Of a stretch of 64,000 nt of DNA, positions 17,655-26,523 are shown piece by piece (position 1 is the first letter of the stretch; the number at the start of each line of letters is the position of its first letter). Location: positions 62,135-126,134 of the forward strand of contig NZ_JSFK01000003.1 of assembly GCF_000783395.1 (NCBI RefSeq), read 5' to 3'. The DNA comes from Pseudomonas chlororaphis. GTDB taxonomy: Bacteria; Pseudomonadota; Gammaproteobacteria; Pseudomonadales; Pseudomonadaceae. Both the position numbers and the translations under genes were made by a program. Below the pieces are notes generated by a model. It was given only the letters and a program-made list of their open reading frames with translations, was not told the DNA's origin and made no database searches.

Positions 17655-18881
17655 ATGAGCCAGACATCCTTCGATATTCAGCAGGCCGCGGTGATTGGCG
17701 CGGGCACCATGGGCCGGGGCATTGTCATGTGCCTGGCCAATGCCGGTGTGAGTGTGCAGTGGGTGGATAACAATCCACAGATGCTTGAACAGGCACTCGC
17801 CACCGTGGCAGAGACTTATGCACACAACGTGCGTCAGGGCCGGATTGATCAGGCCGAGGCGGATGCGCGTATCGCACGGGTCAGTGCGGCGGCGGATTAC
17901 GCGGCGATTCGCAATGTCGATCTGGTGATCGAGGCGGTGTATGAGAATCTTGAGCTGAAGCAGAAGATTTTTCGTGAGCTGGATGGTTTGCTCAAGCCTG
18001 AGGCACTGTTGGCGAGCAATACCTCGGCGCTGGATATTGATGCGATTGCCGCGGCGACCCGGCGCCCGGAGCAAGTGCTGGGTCTGCATTTCTTCAGCCC
18101 GGCGCACATCATGAAATTGCTGGAAATCGTTCGCGGTGCGCAGACTTCCGCGGCGGTGCTGGAAGCGGCGCTGGCGCTGGGCAAACGCATGGGCAAGGTC
18201 AGTGTGGTGTCGGGCAACTGCCACGGCTTTATCGGCAATCGCATGTTGCATCCGTATGTCCTGGAGGCGCGCAAGATGCTGCTCGAAGGCGCTTATCCAC
18301 AGCAGGTCGACGCGGCACTGCAAGGTTTCGGTTTTGCCATGGGGCCGTTTCGCATGTACGACGTGGTCGGCATCGATCTGGAGTGGCGTGCGCGCGAATT
18401 GGCCGGCAAGGGCCAGGATGCGCCAGAGGTTCAGGTGGACAACCGCTTGTGCGAGATGGGCCGGTTTGGCCAGAAGTCCGGCAATGGCTATTACCATTAC
18501 GAGCCGGGCAGTCGTCAGGCCGAGCACGATCCTGAGGTCGATGCGCTGGTATTGCAGGTCAGCGAAGGGTTGGGCTTCCAGCGCCGCGAGATCGGCCCTG
18601 AGGAGATTCTGGAGCGTTGTCTGCTGGCATTGGTTAACGAAGGCGCGAAGATTTTGCAGGAGGGCATTGCCGAGTCGGCGCACGATATCGATCTGGTGTA
18701 TCTGAACGGCTATGGCTTCCCGGCGGACAAGGGTGGGCCGATGGCCTGGGCGGATCAGCAAGGGCTGGTGGATATTCATCAGCGTTTACTGGCGCTGGAG
18801 ACGCGGCAGGGCGATCAGTGGAAACCGGCGCGGTTGATTGGAGAGTTGGCGGCGCAGGGTAGGCGGTTTGCTCAGGATTAG
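17655..18881 (+). CDS. 3-hydroxyacyl-CoA dehydrogenase
   Basis: NAD-dependent oxidation of 3-hydroxyacyl-CoA in beta-oxidation. The 408-aa product is a stand-alone equivalent of the C-terminal half of FadB: Rossmann motif AAVIGAGTMGRGIVMCLANAG, GLHFFSPAHIMKLLEIVRG with the catalytic His, NCHGFIGNRML and GFAMGPFRMYDVVGIDL, then the duplicated helical domain YLNGYGFPADKGGPMAWAD. The ATG (MSQTSFD) follows AAGAGAAC; an upstream in-frame ATG eight codons earlier is less likely. A thioesterase gene lies 228 bases downstream beyond a repeat. Confidence 0.94.
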   Translation: MSQTSFDIQQAAVIGAGTMGRGIVMCLANAGVSVQWVDNNPQMLEQALATVAETYAHNVRQGRIDQAEADARIARVSAAADYAAIRNVDLVIEAVYENLELKQKIFRELDGLLKPEALLASNTSALDIDAIAAATRRPEQVLGLHFFSPAHIMKLLEIVRGAQTSAAVLEAALALGKRMGKVSVVSGNCHGFIGNRMLHPYVLEARKMLLEGAYPQQVDAALQGFGFAMGPFRMYDVVGIDLEWRARELAGKGQDAPEVQVDNRLCEMGRFGQKSGNGYYHYEPGSRQAEHDPEVDALVLQVSEGLGFQRREIGPEEILERCLLALVNEGAKILQEGIAESAHDIDLVYLNGYGFPADKGGPMAWADQQGLVDIHQRLLALETRQGDQWKPARLIGELAAQGRRFAQD

Positions 18882-18900
18882 TGTTGAAGTCAAAATCTTA

Positions 18901-19070
18901 CCCCCTCACCCCAGCCCTCCCGAAACGTCGGACCGCCCCCAAGAGGGCGAGGGGGAAAGGGAGCCGATCTCTGTGCCTTTCGCGTTCGGCTCGGCAGTTC
19001 AGGTCGGCGTAATTCGAGAGAACACCTCGGTCAGTCCCCTCTACCTCTGGGAGAGGGCTAGGGTGAGGGC
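18901..19070. repeat. ~170-bp intergenic repeat, divergent copy B
   Basis: Begins CCCCCTCACCCCAGCCCTCCC and ends GGGAGAGGGCTAGGGTGAGGGC, with CAGGTCGGCGTA and GGTCAGTCCCCTCTACCTCTG inside. These match copies near 4.9 and 27.4 kb, although the centre is rearranged. It separates the dehydrogenase and thioesterase genes. Confidence 0.7.
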
Positions 19071-19109
19071 AAGCGGCCCCACTGAAAACACAAGAGAATC
19101 AGCTCAACC

Positions 19110-19535
19110 ATGTCCACCCCTCAGCGCACCGACTACCCGCACTTCCAGCCTATCACCACACGCTGGCACGACAATGACGCCTACGGTCACGTCAACAACG
19201 TCACCTATTACAGCTTCTTCGACACGGCGGTGAACACCTACCTGATCCAGGTCGGTGGTCTGGATATCCATGACGGTGAGGTGGTGGGATTCGTGGTCAG
19301 TTCGGCGTGTGATTATTTTGCCTCGATCGCCTTCCCGGATCTGATCGAGATCGGTCTGCGGGTCGGCAAGTTGGGCAACAGTTCAGTGCAATACGAACTG
19401 GCAGTGTTCAAGGTCGGCGAGAGCGAGGCCTGCGCGGCCGGGCGCTTCGTTCACGTATTCGTCGATCGGGCGAGCAATCAGCCGGTGTCGATTCCCGTCA
19501 AGCTGCGGCAGGCACTGGAATACCTTGTGGTTTAA
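19110..19535 (+). CDS. 4HBT-family acyl-CoA thioesterase
   Basis: A 141-aa hot-dog fold thioesterase of the YbgC/4-hydroxybenzoyl-CoA group, hydrolysing acyl-CoA esters. The family motif is HDNDAYGHVNNVTYYSFFD with the catalytic Asp in HDND and the HVNN turn; SACDYFASIAFPD and SSVQYELAVF follow. It lies after the 3-hydroxyacyl-CoA dehydrogenase in the same direction and may act in the same fatty-acid or carnitine-like route. A bidirectional terminator follows directly. Confidence 0.92.
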   Translation: MSTPQRTDYPHFQPITTRWHDNDAYGHVNNVTYYSFFDTAVNTYLIQVGGLDIHDGEVVGFVVSSACDYFASIAFPDLIEIGLRVGKLGNSSVQYELAVFKVGESEACAAGRFVHVFVDRASNQPVSIPVKLRQALEYLVV

Positions 19536-19550
19536 AAAAGGCAAAAAAAT

Positions 19551-19575
19551 CGCAGCCCGAGGGCTGCGATTTTTG
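19551..19575. terminator. Bidirectional intrinsic terminator
   Basis: TCGCAGCCC and GGGCTGCGA pair, with A-runs on the left and T-runs on the right. It serves the thioesterase on the plus strand and the glycine-zipper gene on the minus strand. Confidence 0.88.
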
Positions 19576-19589
19576 TTCAAGCATTCGCC

Positions 19590-20072
19590 TTAACGGTGGC
19601 GATAGTACTTGTGATGCTTGCGGTGGCCGTAGGCATGACCGCGACCACGGTGGTCGTCGCGATAGTAGCGACGATCATCATGGCGACGGTCGTAACGACG
19701 ATCGTCGTCATCGCTCTTGTTGCCCATGTAGTTACCCAGCGCGCCACCGGCGCCGCCACCTGCTGCGGAGCCGATCAGGCTGCCGGTGGTGCCGCCCATG
19801 CTGCGACCAACCACGTTACCGCCTGCCGCGCCCAGCGCACCACCAATGGCGGCTTCGCCACGGCTGCGTTTGTCGGCGCCGACCGCACTACCACCCGCGC
19901 CGCCCAGGGCTGCGCCAATGGTGGAACCTGTATTGCCGCCTAACGACTGACCGACGACCGAGCCAAGAACCCCGCCCAATGCGCCGCCCACACCTGCTTC
20001 GGTGGTGCCGCCAGCAGACGCAAAGCCACTGACCAGGCCAAGGGACAACAAGAGAATCGAGGAGAACTTCAT
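19590..20072 (-). CDS. Glycine-zipper (YMGG-like) exported protein
   Basis: A 160-aa envelope protein. It has a signal peptide (MKFSSILLLSLGLVSGFASA), then about 95 residues of repeated small-residue motifs of the GG.GGALGGVLGSVVG type with GxxxG spacing (glycine zipper, likely membrane-inserting), and a charged, low-complexity tail rich in Asp, Arg, His and Tyr (DDDDRRYDRRHDDRRYYRDD). Related proteins are annotated as YMGG-like or outer-membrane-associated. The exact role is unknown; the His/Asp tail could bind metal. Confidence 0.85.
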   Translation of the reverse strand: MKFSSILLLSLGLVSGFASAGGTTEAGVGGALGGVLGSVVGQSLGGNTGSTIGAALGGAGGSAVGADKRSRGEAAIGGALGAAGGNVVGRSMGGTTGSLIGSAAGGGAGGALGNYMGNKSDDDDRRYDRRHDDRRYYRDDHRGRGHAYGHRKHHKYYRHR

Positions 20073-20230
20073 ATAGGAGCCTCAAAGGGATGACGGCGCC
20101 GATCCTGAGGCTCTGGAATGGGAGTGACAATCGAAATCCGACGAATAACACGACTTGTATACAATTTTGCAAGTTACTGTTTTTTCACCGGAACTTAACC
20201 GTTTTTCGCCGGTCTTTAGCTACTTCGGAC

Positions 20231-20261
20231 AGGCCGCTTTTGTGAAAAAGCGGCCTTTTTT
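20231..20261 (+). terminator. Orphan intrinsic terminator, plus strand
   Basis: AGGCCGCTTTT and AAAAAGCGGCCT pair around GTG and are followed by a T run on the plus strand. No plus-strand gene lies upstream since the thioesterase, which has its own terminator, so it may end an unannotated short transcript from the 20.1-20.2 kb region. Confidence 0.75.
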
Positions 20262-20286
20262 GTGGGCGGTTGAAAAGCAGAAGCGA

Positions 20287-20354
20287 AAAGATCGCAGCCT
20301 TCGGCAGCTCCTACAGGAACCGGTGTAGGAGCTGCCGAAGGCTGCGATCTTTTG
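20287..20354. repeat. REP doublet (GATCGCAGCCTTCGGCAGCTCCTACA family)
   Basis: Two head-on copies of the Pseudomonas GTAGGAGCTGCCGAAGGCTGCGATC palindrome separated by about eight bases, forming a nearly perfect long hairpin downstream of the oxidoreductase gene. The same doublet type occurs near 25.15 and 34.93 kb. Confidence 0.9.
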
Positions 20355-20362
20355 ATTTTGAA

Positions 20363-22711
20363 TTAAGCAGATTTGGCCATGATCAACCCAGTCTCACTCG
20401 CCGCTTCCAACCGAATCGCAATGAACTTCGACGTCGGCGTATGACTGCCATCCCCAGTGCTTTCCAGCGGCACCAGTGGGTTCACTTCCGGGTAATACGC
20501 TGCCGCTTGCCCGGCCGGAATATCAAACGCCAGCAAGGTGAAGCCCTTCACCCGGCGCTCACGGCCATCATCCCACAGCGAAACGATGTCGGCCTTCTGC
20601 CCCGGCCGGAAGCCCAGACGAATGATGTCGGCCTCATTGGCGAACAGCACATCACGCTGTCCCTTGACCCCGCGATAACGGTCGTCGAGACCATAAATCG
20701 TGGTGTTGTACTGATCGTGGGAGCGCATCGATTGCAGGATCAGATCCGGCAATTGGCCGGTGGCGCGGGTGCGTTCGTGCACCAGATCTTTGGGCAGCAT
20801 GTTCGCGCGGAAGTTGGCCCGGCCCGACGGCGTGTTCCACTTGCGCGCGCCAGCGCTGTTGCCGAGATAGAAGCCACCCGGGTTTTTGATCTTTTCGTTG
20901 AAGTCTTTGAAGTTGGGAATGGTGTCGGCGATCAGTTCGCGAATGCGCCCGTAATCGGCCACCAGCCAGTTCCAGTCCACCGGTTTGCTGCCCAGCGTGG
21001 CGGCAGCGATACCGGCAATGATCGACGGCTCGGAGCGCATCTGGTTCGACAGCGGCTGCAATTGACCGTTGGAGGCGTGCACCATGCTGAACGAGTCTTC
21101 CACGGTGACCGCTTGCGGGCCTTCGGTCTGAATGTCGATGTCGGTCCGACCCAGGCACGGCAGGATCAACGCGTCCTTACCGTGGGCCAGGTGGCTGCGG
21201 TTGAGCTTGGTGCTGATCTGCACGGTCAGGTCGCAATTGCTCAGGGCTTCGAAAGTGCGTGGGCTGTCCGGCGTTGCCTGGGCGAAGTTGCCGCCCAGAC
21301 CGATAAAGACCTTGGCGCGACCCTCGGCCATCGCATGGATCGCCTCGACCACGTTGTGACCGTTATGACGCGGTACCTTGAACTGGAAGCGGCGTTCCAG
21401 CGAATCGAGGAACGCCACCGGCGGACGCTCGTTGATGCCCATCGTGCGGTCGCCCTGCACGTTACTGTGACCGCGCACCGGACACAGGCCGGCGCCCGGT
21501 TTGCCGATGTTGCCGCGCAGCAGCATCAGGTTGGCGATTTCCTGGATGGTCGGCACTGAATGGCGATGCTGGGTGATGCCCATCGCCCAGCACATGATCA
21601 CGTTTTTGCCTTTGGCGTACATGCGCGCGGCTTGTTCGATCTCGACCAGGGTCAGGCCGGATTGCTCGACGATCTGTTCCCACGGCGTGTCATCGACCAC
21701 ACCGAGATATTCCAGCACGTTGGCGCTGTGGGCGTTGAGGAAGTCATGGTCGAACACCGCCGGCGTGCCAGCTTTCTGCGCATCGCGTTCCCACTGCAGA
21801 AGGAACTTGGCCATGCCGCGCAGCAACGCCATGTCGCCGCCCAATGCCGGGCGGAAGTACGCGGTGTTGGTCGGCTTGTCGCCGTTGGTGAGCATTTCGA
21901 TCGGGTGCTGCGGGTGCTGGAAACGTTCCAGACCACGCTCTTTGAGCGGGTTGACGCACACCACTTGAGCGCCGCGTTTCACCGCTTCACGCAGTGGTTC
22001 GAGCATACGCGGGTGGTTGGTGCCGGGGTTCTGGCCCCAGACGAAAATCGCATCGGCGTGTTCGAAGTCGTCGAAGGTCACGGTGCCTTTGCCGACGCCA
22101 ACGCTTTGCGCCAACGCCACGCCGCTGGCCTCGTGGCACATGTTCGAGCAATCGGGAAAGTTGTTGGTACCGAAGGCACGCACGAACAGCTGATACAGAT
22201 ACGCCGCTTCATTGCTGGCGCGACCCGAGGTGTAGAACTCGGCTTGATCCGGGCTCGACAGGCCTTGCAGGTGTTTGGCGATCAGCGCGTAGGCGTCGTC
22301 CCAGGCAATCGGTTTGTAGCGATCGGTTTCGGCGTCATACACCATCGGCTCAGTCAGACGACCCTGATACTCGAGCCAGTAATCGCTCTGCTCCAGCAGC
22401 GAAGTGACGCTGTGCTTGGCGAAGAACTTGGCGTCCACACGACGCTTGGTCGCTTCCCAGTTCACCGCTTTTGCGCCGTTCTCGCAGAACTTGACCATGC
22501 CGCTTTCCGGCGAATCGCCCCACGCGCAACCGGGGCAGTCGAAGCCGCCGTTCTGGTTGGTCTTGAGCATCATGCGCAGGTTTTTCAGCGCGTTGTCGCT
22601 GGTCAACCAGGCCTGAGCCACACTGATCAGGGCACCCCAGCCGCCGGCGGCACCTTTGTAAGGCTTGTAGCGCGGGACAGGTTTCTGGTCGGCTTGATGA
22701 TGTTGGCTCAC
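20363..22711 (-). CDS. FdhF/YdeP-family molybdopterin oxidoreductase
   Basis: A 782-aa cytoplasmic molybdopterin-guanine-dinucleotide oxidoreductase. It shows the N-terminal CPGCAWGD motif near residue 59, DAYALIAKHLQGL, SNEAAYLYQLFVRAFGTNNFPDCSNMCHEASG, FVWGQNPGTNHPRML for cofactor binding and a C-terminal molydopterin-dinucleotide-binding domain (LILQSMRSHDQYNTTIYG). It belongs to the YdeP-like branch and not to respiratory formate dehydrogenases; no Fe-S or cytochrome subunit is beside it. Its start overlaps fdhD by four bases, and FdhD is needed to sulfurate such enzymes. The physiological substrate is not established. Confidence 0.92.
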   Translation of the reverse strand: MSQHHQADQKPVPRYKPYKGAAGGWGALISVAQAWLTSDNALKNLRMMLKTNQNGGFDCPGCAWGDSPESGMVKFCENGAKAVNWEATKRRVDAKFFAKHSVTSLLEQSDYWLEYQGRLTEPMVYDAETDRYKPIAWDDAYALIAKHLQGLSSPDQAEFYTSGRASNEAAYLYQLFVRAFGTNNFPDCSNMCHEASGVALAQSVGVGKGTVTFDDFEHADAIFVWGQNPGTNHPRMLEPLREAVKRGAQVVCVNPLKERGLERFQHPQHPIEMLTNGDKPTNTAYFRPALGGDMALLRGMAKFLLQWERDAQKAGTPAVFDHDFLNAHSANVLEYLGVVDDTPWEQIVEQSGLTLVEIEQAARMYAKGKNVIMCWAMGITQHRHSVPTIQEIANLMLLRGNIGKPGAGLCPVRGHSNVQGDRTMGINERPPVAFLDSLERRFQFKVPRHNGHNVVEAIHAMAEGRAKVFIGLGGNFAQATPDSPRTFEALSNCDLTVQISTKLNRSHLAHGKDALILPCLGRTDIDIQTEGPQAVTVEDSFSMVHASNGQLQPLSNQMRSEPSIIAGIAAATLGSKPVDWNWLVADYGRIRELIADTIPNFKDFNEKIKNPGGFYLGNSAGARKWNTPSGRANFRANMLPKDLVHERTRATGQLPDLILQSMRSHDQYNTTIYGLDDRYRGVKGQRDVLFANEADIIRLGFRPGQKADIVSLWDDGRERRVKGFTLLAFDIPAGQAAAYYPEVNPLVPLESTGDGSHTPTSKFIAIRLEAASETGLIMAKSA

Positions 22712-23547
22712 GCTTGATTCTCCATCGCGGGGCTATACACCCGCGGCGCACTTTTCTGCGGCAGGTGGATGAGATTGAGGTTGTGTCGACGGGCCCACTG
22801 CACGGCAAGGCCGGTGGGTGCGGACAGGCTGACCAGGGTCTGGATGCCGGCACGCAAGACTTTCTGGATCAATTCGAGGCTGCAACGGCTGGTGACAATC
22901 GCCAGGCCGCCTTCTGTGGATATCTTCTGGCGGATCAGTCCGCCGATAAGCTTGTCGAGGGCGTTGTGCCGGCCGATGTCTTCGCGACCGAACAGCAATT
23001 CGCCGCTGGCGTTCATGAACACCGCCGCGTGCACCGCTCCGCAGTACTGGCCCAAAGGTTGAAATGCACTGATGCGCTGACGCAAACCGTCGAGCCATTC
23101 AATCGGCGGCAATGGCGCACCGGGCAACACCTTCAGATCGGGCAGTGCCTGCTCGACCGCTTCAACGCCGCACAAACCGCAACCGCTGGTACCGGCCATT
23201 TGCCGACGTTGTTGCTTGAGGTTCCAGAACGCGCGGTTGGCGATGGTCACTTGCGCATATTGCGCGGAGCCTGCGCCGGTCAATTGCAGGTCATAGATGT
23301 CGGTGGCATCGATGATGATGCCGCTGCCGAGACTGAAGCCGACGATGAAGTCTTCCAGGTCGGTCGGTGTCACCAACATCACCGCCTGACTGATGCCGTT
23401 ATAGGCGATCGCCAACGCGACTTCCTCGGCGAGCGCAGTGCTGGCCGATTCCTCGCGGGGTAAATCACTGTAACTGTAAGTCTGGCTGGCGGCAGGCGCG
23501 GGCGTTTCAAGTGCAGGCGCCGCGCAGGCTGGGCGCTTGGCGTTCAT
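22708..23547 (-). CDS. fdhD: FdhD, formate dehydrogenase accessory sulfurtransferase
   Basis: FdhD transfers sulfur from IscS to the molybdenum cofactor of FdhF-type enzymes. The 279-aa product has the family hallmarks: SCSLEL-like segment VTSRCSLELIQKV, GCGLCGVEAVEQAL with the essential cysteines, FGREDIGRHNALDKLIG and SLSAPTGLAVQWAR. It is upstream of, and overlaps by four bases, the YdeP-like oxidoreductase it presumably activates. Confidence 0.96.
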   Translation of the reverse strand: MNAKRPACAAPALETPAPAASQTYSYSDLPREESASTALAEEVALAIAYNGISQAVMLVTPTDLEDFIVGFSLGSGIIIDATDIYDLQLTGAGSAQYAQVTIANRAFWNLKQQRRQMAGTSGCGLCGVEAVEQALPDLKVLPGAPLPPIEWLDGLRQRISAFQPLGQYCGAVHAAVFMNASGELLFGREDIGRHNALDKLIGGLIRQKISTEGGLAIVTSRCSLELIQKVLRAGIQTLVSLSAPTGLAVQWARRHNLNLIHLPQKSAPRVYSPAMENQA

Positions 23548-23639
23548 GGCATCACCGACGGTTTGATCAACGTTAAGACTAGGCGCGGCAAGTTGTCGCG
23601 TCTAATCGCTAGTGTTGATCTATCGATAGATGCCGTCGA

Positions 23640-24527
23640 TCATGAGGCGATTGGCGATTGCTGATACAGCGCGAAACAGGCCTCGGCCAGCGCTGAACGC
23701 GGGGCGCCACGGCGCATGATCAAGCCAAGCGGGGCGAGGGTCTGGGCGTCTTCGATCGGTTGCAGGCGCAGGTGGTCGGTGAGTTTTTCCAGCCCGCCGT
23801 CCAGCGGCATGATTGCGCAGCAGAACCCGCCGTGTACGGCTTGTAACAATTGATGCACGGCGTCGGTTTGCAACAATGGTTGCGGGTTCAGGCCACGGCT
23901 GTGGAAGTTGTGGTCGATGGACTGACGGAAATGCATGCCGCTGGTGAGCATGCCCAACGGCAGTTCGATCAGCGACTGCCAACTCAACGGGGCGTCGCCA
24001 AAGGTGAAGGAGCGCTGATCGTAGAGCAGGCCCATGCGCGTTTCACTGAAGGCCAGGGATTCGAAGCGCTCGTTATCGAGACGATCCAGATAAGACACGC
24101 CGAGATCGATGCGGTTATTCGCCAAATGCTCGAGGATCTGCTCAGAACTCAGCGCCGACATTTCAAAGCGCAAATTCGGGTGGGCGCTGTGCAGACGTTG
24201 CATCAACGGCAGCGGATCAAAACTCGACAGCGGCACCACGCCCAGCCGCAACGTGCCGATCAGGTTGCCGCGACACGCCGCTGCTTCCGCGTGCAAACCG
24301 TCATAAGCCGCCATCACCGAACGTGCCCACGCCAGCACCCGCTCGCCGGGTGCGGTGAAACCTTCGAAACGCTGGCCACGGTTGACCAGCGGCAGGTCGA
24401 GTTCTTCTTCGAGGCTGCGCAGGCGCATCGACAGGGTTGGTTGGGTGATATGGCAGCGCGCGGCGGCCTGGCCGAAGTGGCGGGTTTCGTCGAGGGCGAT
24501 GAGGAATTTCAGCTGCTTGATGTCCAT
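23640..24527 (-). CDS. LysR-family transcriptional regulator
   Basis: A 295-aa LysR regulator: winged helix-turn-helix at residues 1-62 ([38 protein letters not shown]) and a two-lobe substrate-binding domain from about residue 90, with OxyR/CysB-like general architecture. It lies 92 bases upstream of fdhD on the same strand, so it may be co-transcribed with, or regulate, fdhD and the oxidoreductase. The effector is unknown. Confidence 0.92.
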   Translation of the reverse strand: MDIKQLKFLIALDETRHFGQAAARCHITQPTLSMRLRSLEEELDLPLVNRGQRFEGFTAPGERVLAWARSVMAAYDGLHAEAAACRGNLIGTLRLGVVPLSSFDPLPLMQRLHSAHPNLRFEMSALSSEQILEHLANNRIDLGVSYLDRLDNERFESLAFSETRMGLLYDQRSFTFGDAPLSWQSLIELPLGMLTSGMHFRQSIDHNFHSRGLNPQPLLQTDAVHQLLQAVHGGFCCAIMPLDGGLEKLTDHLRLQPIEDAQTLAPLGLIMRRGAPRSALAEACFALYQQSPIAS

Positions 24528-24663
24528 CTTCGCTCCGGGTGTTGGCAGGGGTGGGCGATTCTACCGCGTGCGCGGTGGCAGGGTCATTGGTCGGCTTGGA
24601 ACCGGGTTTGTCTGTCGTGGTCTAGGCTTGGACGTCTGGAACCCAAATCAAGGAGTGTGCGCT

Positions 24664-25104
24664 ATGAGTCTTTTGAGCTTTGTGAAAGAAGCCGGTGAGA
24701 AGCTGATCGATCTGCTGACCCCGGGCAACGCCAATGCCAGTGAGCAGTTGAAGGAACACATCAGCAAGGTCGGTCTGGGCAATCCGAATGTGCAGGCGAC
24801 GGTGGATGGCGACAAAGTGACCGTCACCGGTGAAGTCGCGAGTCAGGAAGAGAAAGAGAAGATTTTGCTGGCGGTGGGCAATATTGCCGGGGTTGGCAGC
24901 GTTGATGATCAGATTACGGTGAGTGGCCCGGTTGTCACTGCCGCACAATTTGTCGTGGTCAAGTCGGGTGACACCCTCAGCGCGATTTCTCTGCGTGTGT
25001 ACGGGGATGCCAACAAGTATCAGAAAATTTTCGATGCCAACAAACCGATGCTCAAGGATGTGAACAAAATCTATCCGGGGCAGACACTGCGTATTCCTGA
25101 GTAA
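24664..25104 (+). CDS. BON-LysM protein (Kbp/YgaU-like)
   Basis: A 146-aa protein with an N-terminal BON domain (residues about 25-88, [37 protein letters not shown]) and a C-terminal LysM domain (about 97-145, [35 protein letters not shown]). This is the layout of E. coli Kbp/YgaU, a cytoplasmic potassium-binding protein. No signal peptide is seen. AAGGAG is about ten bases before the ATG ([11 protein letters not shown]). It is divergent from the LysR gene. Confidence 0.93.
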   Translation: MSLLSFVKEAGEKLIDLLTPGNANASEQLKEHISKVGLGNPNVQATVDGDKVTVTGEVASQEEKEKILLAVGNIAGVGSVDDQITVSGPVVTAAQFVVVKSGDTLSAISLRVYGDANKYQKIFDANKPMLKDVNKIYPGQTLRIPE

Positions 25105-25115
25105 CACAAAACACC

Positions 25116-25200
25116 TGTAGGAGCTGCCGCAGGCTGCGATCTTTTGACTTTGATTTTTAAAAACCAGATCAAAAGATCGCAGCCTTCGGCAGCGCCTACA
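25116..25200. repeat. REP doublet (GTAGGAGCTGCC family)
   Basis: TGTAGGAGCTGCCGCAGGCTGCGATC and its inverted copy GATCGCAGCCTTCGGCAGCGCCTACA flank about 30 AT-rich bases, between convergent genes. It probably also serves as a termination zone. Confidence 0.9.
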
Positions 25201-25204
25201 AAGA

Positions 25205-25867
25205 TCAAAGACCAGCGATCAGATTGCGATAATCCTCAACCGCCGCAAACTCAGCCGTGTCCTTCGGCCCCTTGCGACTGTCCGGTTCTTTCACCGCCAA
25301 CAAATGCGCGACACCAAAATCCCGCGCACTGCGCAGAATCGGCAAGGTATCGTCGATAAACAGACTGCGCGCCGGATCAAAGCCGATGTCCGCCTGCAAG
25401 GCATCCCAGAACTGCGGGTTCTCCTTGGGAAAACCGTAATCGTGGGAGCTGATCAGCCGCTCAAAATACGGCGCCAGCTCAATCCGTTCCAGCTTCAGCG
25501 AAAGTGAGTCGCGGTGCGCGTTGGTGATCATGATCACCCGTTTGCCGGCGCGTTTGATCGCTGCCAGAAACGTATCGGCATCCGGCCGCAGGGCGATCAG
25601 GTGCGCGGTTTCCAGTTTCAATTCACGCACTGACAACTTCAGTTCGGTACTCCAGAAATCCAGGCAATACCACTGCAACTGGCCAGCATGGCGTTCGAAC
25701 AGCGGCTGCAATTCCATCTCGGCCATGGCCCGGCTGACCCCGTGCAGTTCGGCGTAGCGCTGCGGCAGGTGTTCCAGCCAGAAGTGATTGTCGAAGTGCA
25801 GATCCAGCAGCGTACCGTCCATGTCGAGCAGAACGGTATCGATGTCGGACCACGGTAATGAAGGCAT
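25205..25867 (-). CDS. yrfG: GMP/IMP nucleotidase (YrfG-like HAD hydrolase)
   Basis: A 220-aa HAD-superfamily phosphatase, likely dephosphorylating purine mononucleotides. HAD motif I is VLLDMDGTLLDL, motif II ITNAHRDS and motif III/IV ISSHDYGFPKENPQFWDAL..SLFIDDTLPIL. I use the ATG giving MPSLPWSDIDTV; the frame is open 14 codons further upstream. It is divergent from nudE, an arrangement also seen in related gamma-proteobacteria. Confidence 0.92.
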   Translation of the reverse strand: MPSLPWSDIDTVLLDMDGTLLDLHFDNHFWLEHLPQRYAELHGVSRAMAEMELQPLFERHAGQLQWYCLDFWSTELKLSVRELKLETAHLIALRPDADTFLAAIKRAGKRVIMITNAHRDSLSLKLERIELAPYFERLISSHDYGFPKENPQFWDALQADIGFDPARSLFIDDTLPILRSARDFGVAHLLAVKEPDSRKGPKDTAEFAAVEDYRNLIAGL

Positions 25868-25956
25868 GGCAACGTCTCGAAACGGTAGAAAGATATCCGA
25901 CGTAAACAATCGGGAAAGCCGCGTTATAGTAGCGCGTTCACGCCAAGGAGCTTTGC

Positions 25957-26523
25957 ATGCGCCAGAAACCCACCGTACTTGCCCGCGAGATCGTCGCCAC
26001 CAGTCGTCTGTTTTGCGTCGAAGAACTCAAGCTGCGCTTTTCCAACGGCGTGGAGCGCACTTACGAGCGTCTGGTCGGCAAAGGTGCGGGCTACGGCGCG
26101 GTAATGATCGTGGCGATGCTGGATGCCGAACACGCAGTGCTGGTCGAGGAATATTGCGGCGGTACCGATGAGTACGAACTGTCCTTGCCTAAAGGTTTGA
26201 TCGAACCGGGCGAAGACGTATTGGCGGCAGCCGAGCGTGAACTCAAGGAAGAAGCCGGATTTGGCGCGCGACAACTGGAGCATCTGACCGAGCTGTCGCT
26301 GTCGCCCGGTTACATGAGCCAGAAGATCCAGGTCGTTCTGGCCACTGATTTGTACGAAGAGCGGCTGGAAGGCGACGAGCCCGAGCCGATGCGCGTCGAT
26401 AAGGTGAACCTGCGCGAATTGTCGTCGCTGGCGCTCAATCCCCAGTTTTCCGAAGGCCGTGCATTGGCTGCACTGTATCTGACCCGCGATCTGCTGACCG
26501 AGCGCGGGTTCTTTCCAGCATGA
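25957..26523 (+). CDS. nudE: NudE, ADP-sugar/NADH Nudix hydrolase
   Basis: A 188-aa Nudix hydrolase cleaving ADP-ribose, Ap3A, NADH and similar compounds. The Nudix box is GLIEPGEDVLAAAERELKEEAGFG (residues about 86-109). AAGGAG is six bases before the ATG. Its stop overlaps the cysQ start (ATGA), so the two form an operon concerned with nucleotide clean-up. Confidence 0.95.
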   Translation: MRQKPTVLAREIVATSRLFCVEELKLRFSNGVERTYERLVGKGAGYGAVMIVAMLDAEHAVLVEEYCGGTDEYELSLPKGLIEPGEDVLAAAERELKEEAGFGARQLEHLTELSLSPGYMSQKIQVVLATDLYEERLEGDEPEPMRVDKVNLRELSSLALNPQFSEGRALAALYLTRDLLTERGFFPA

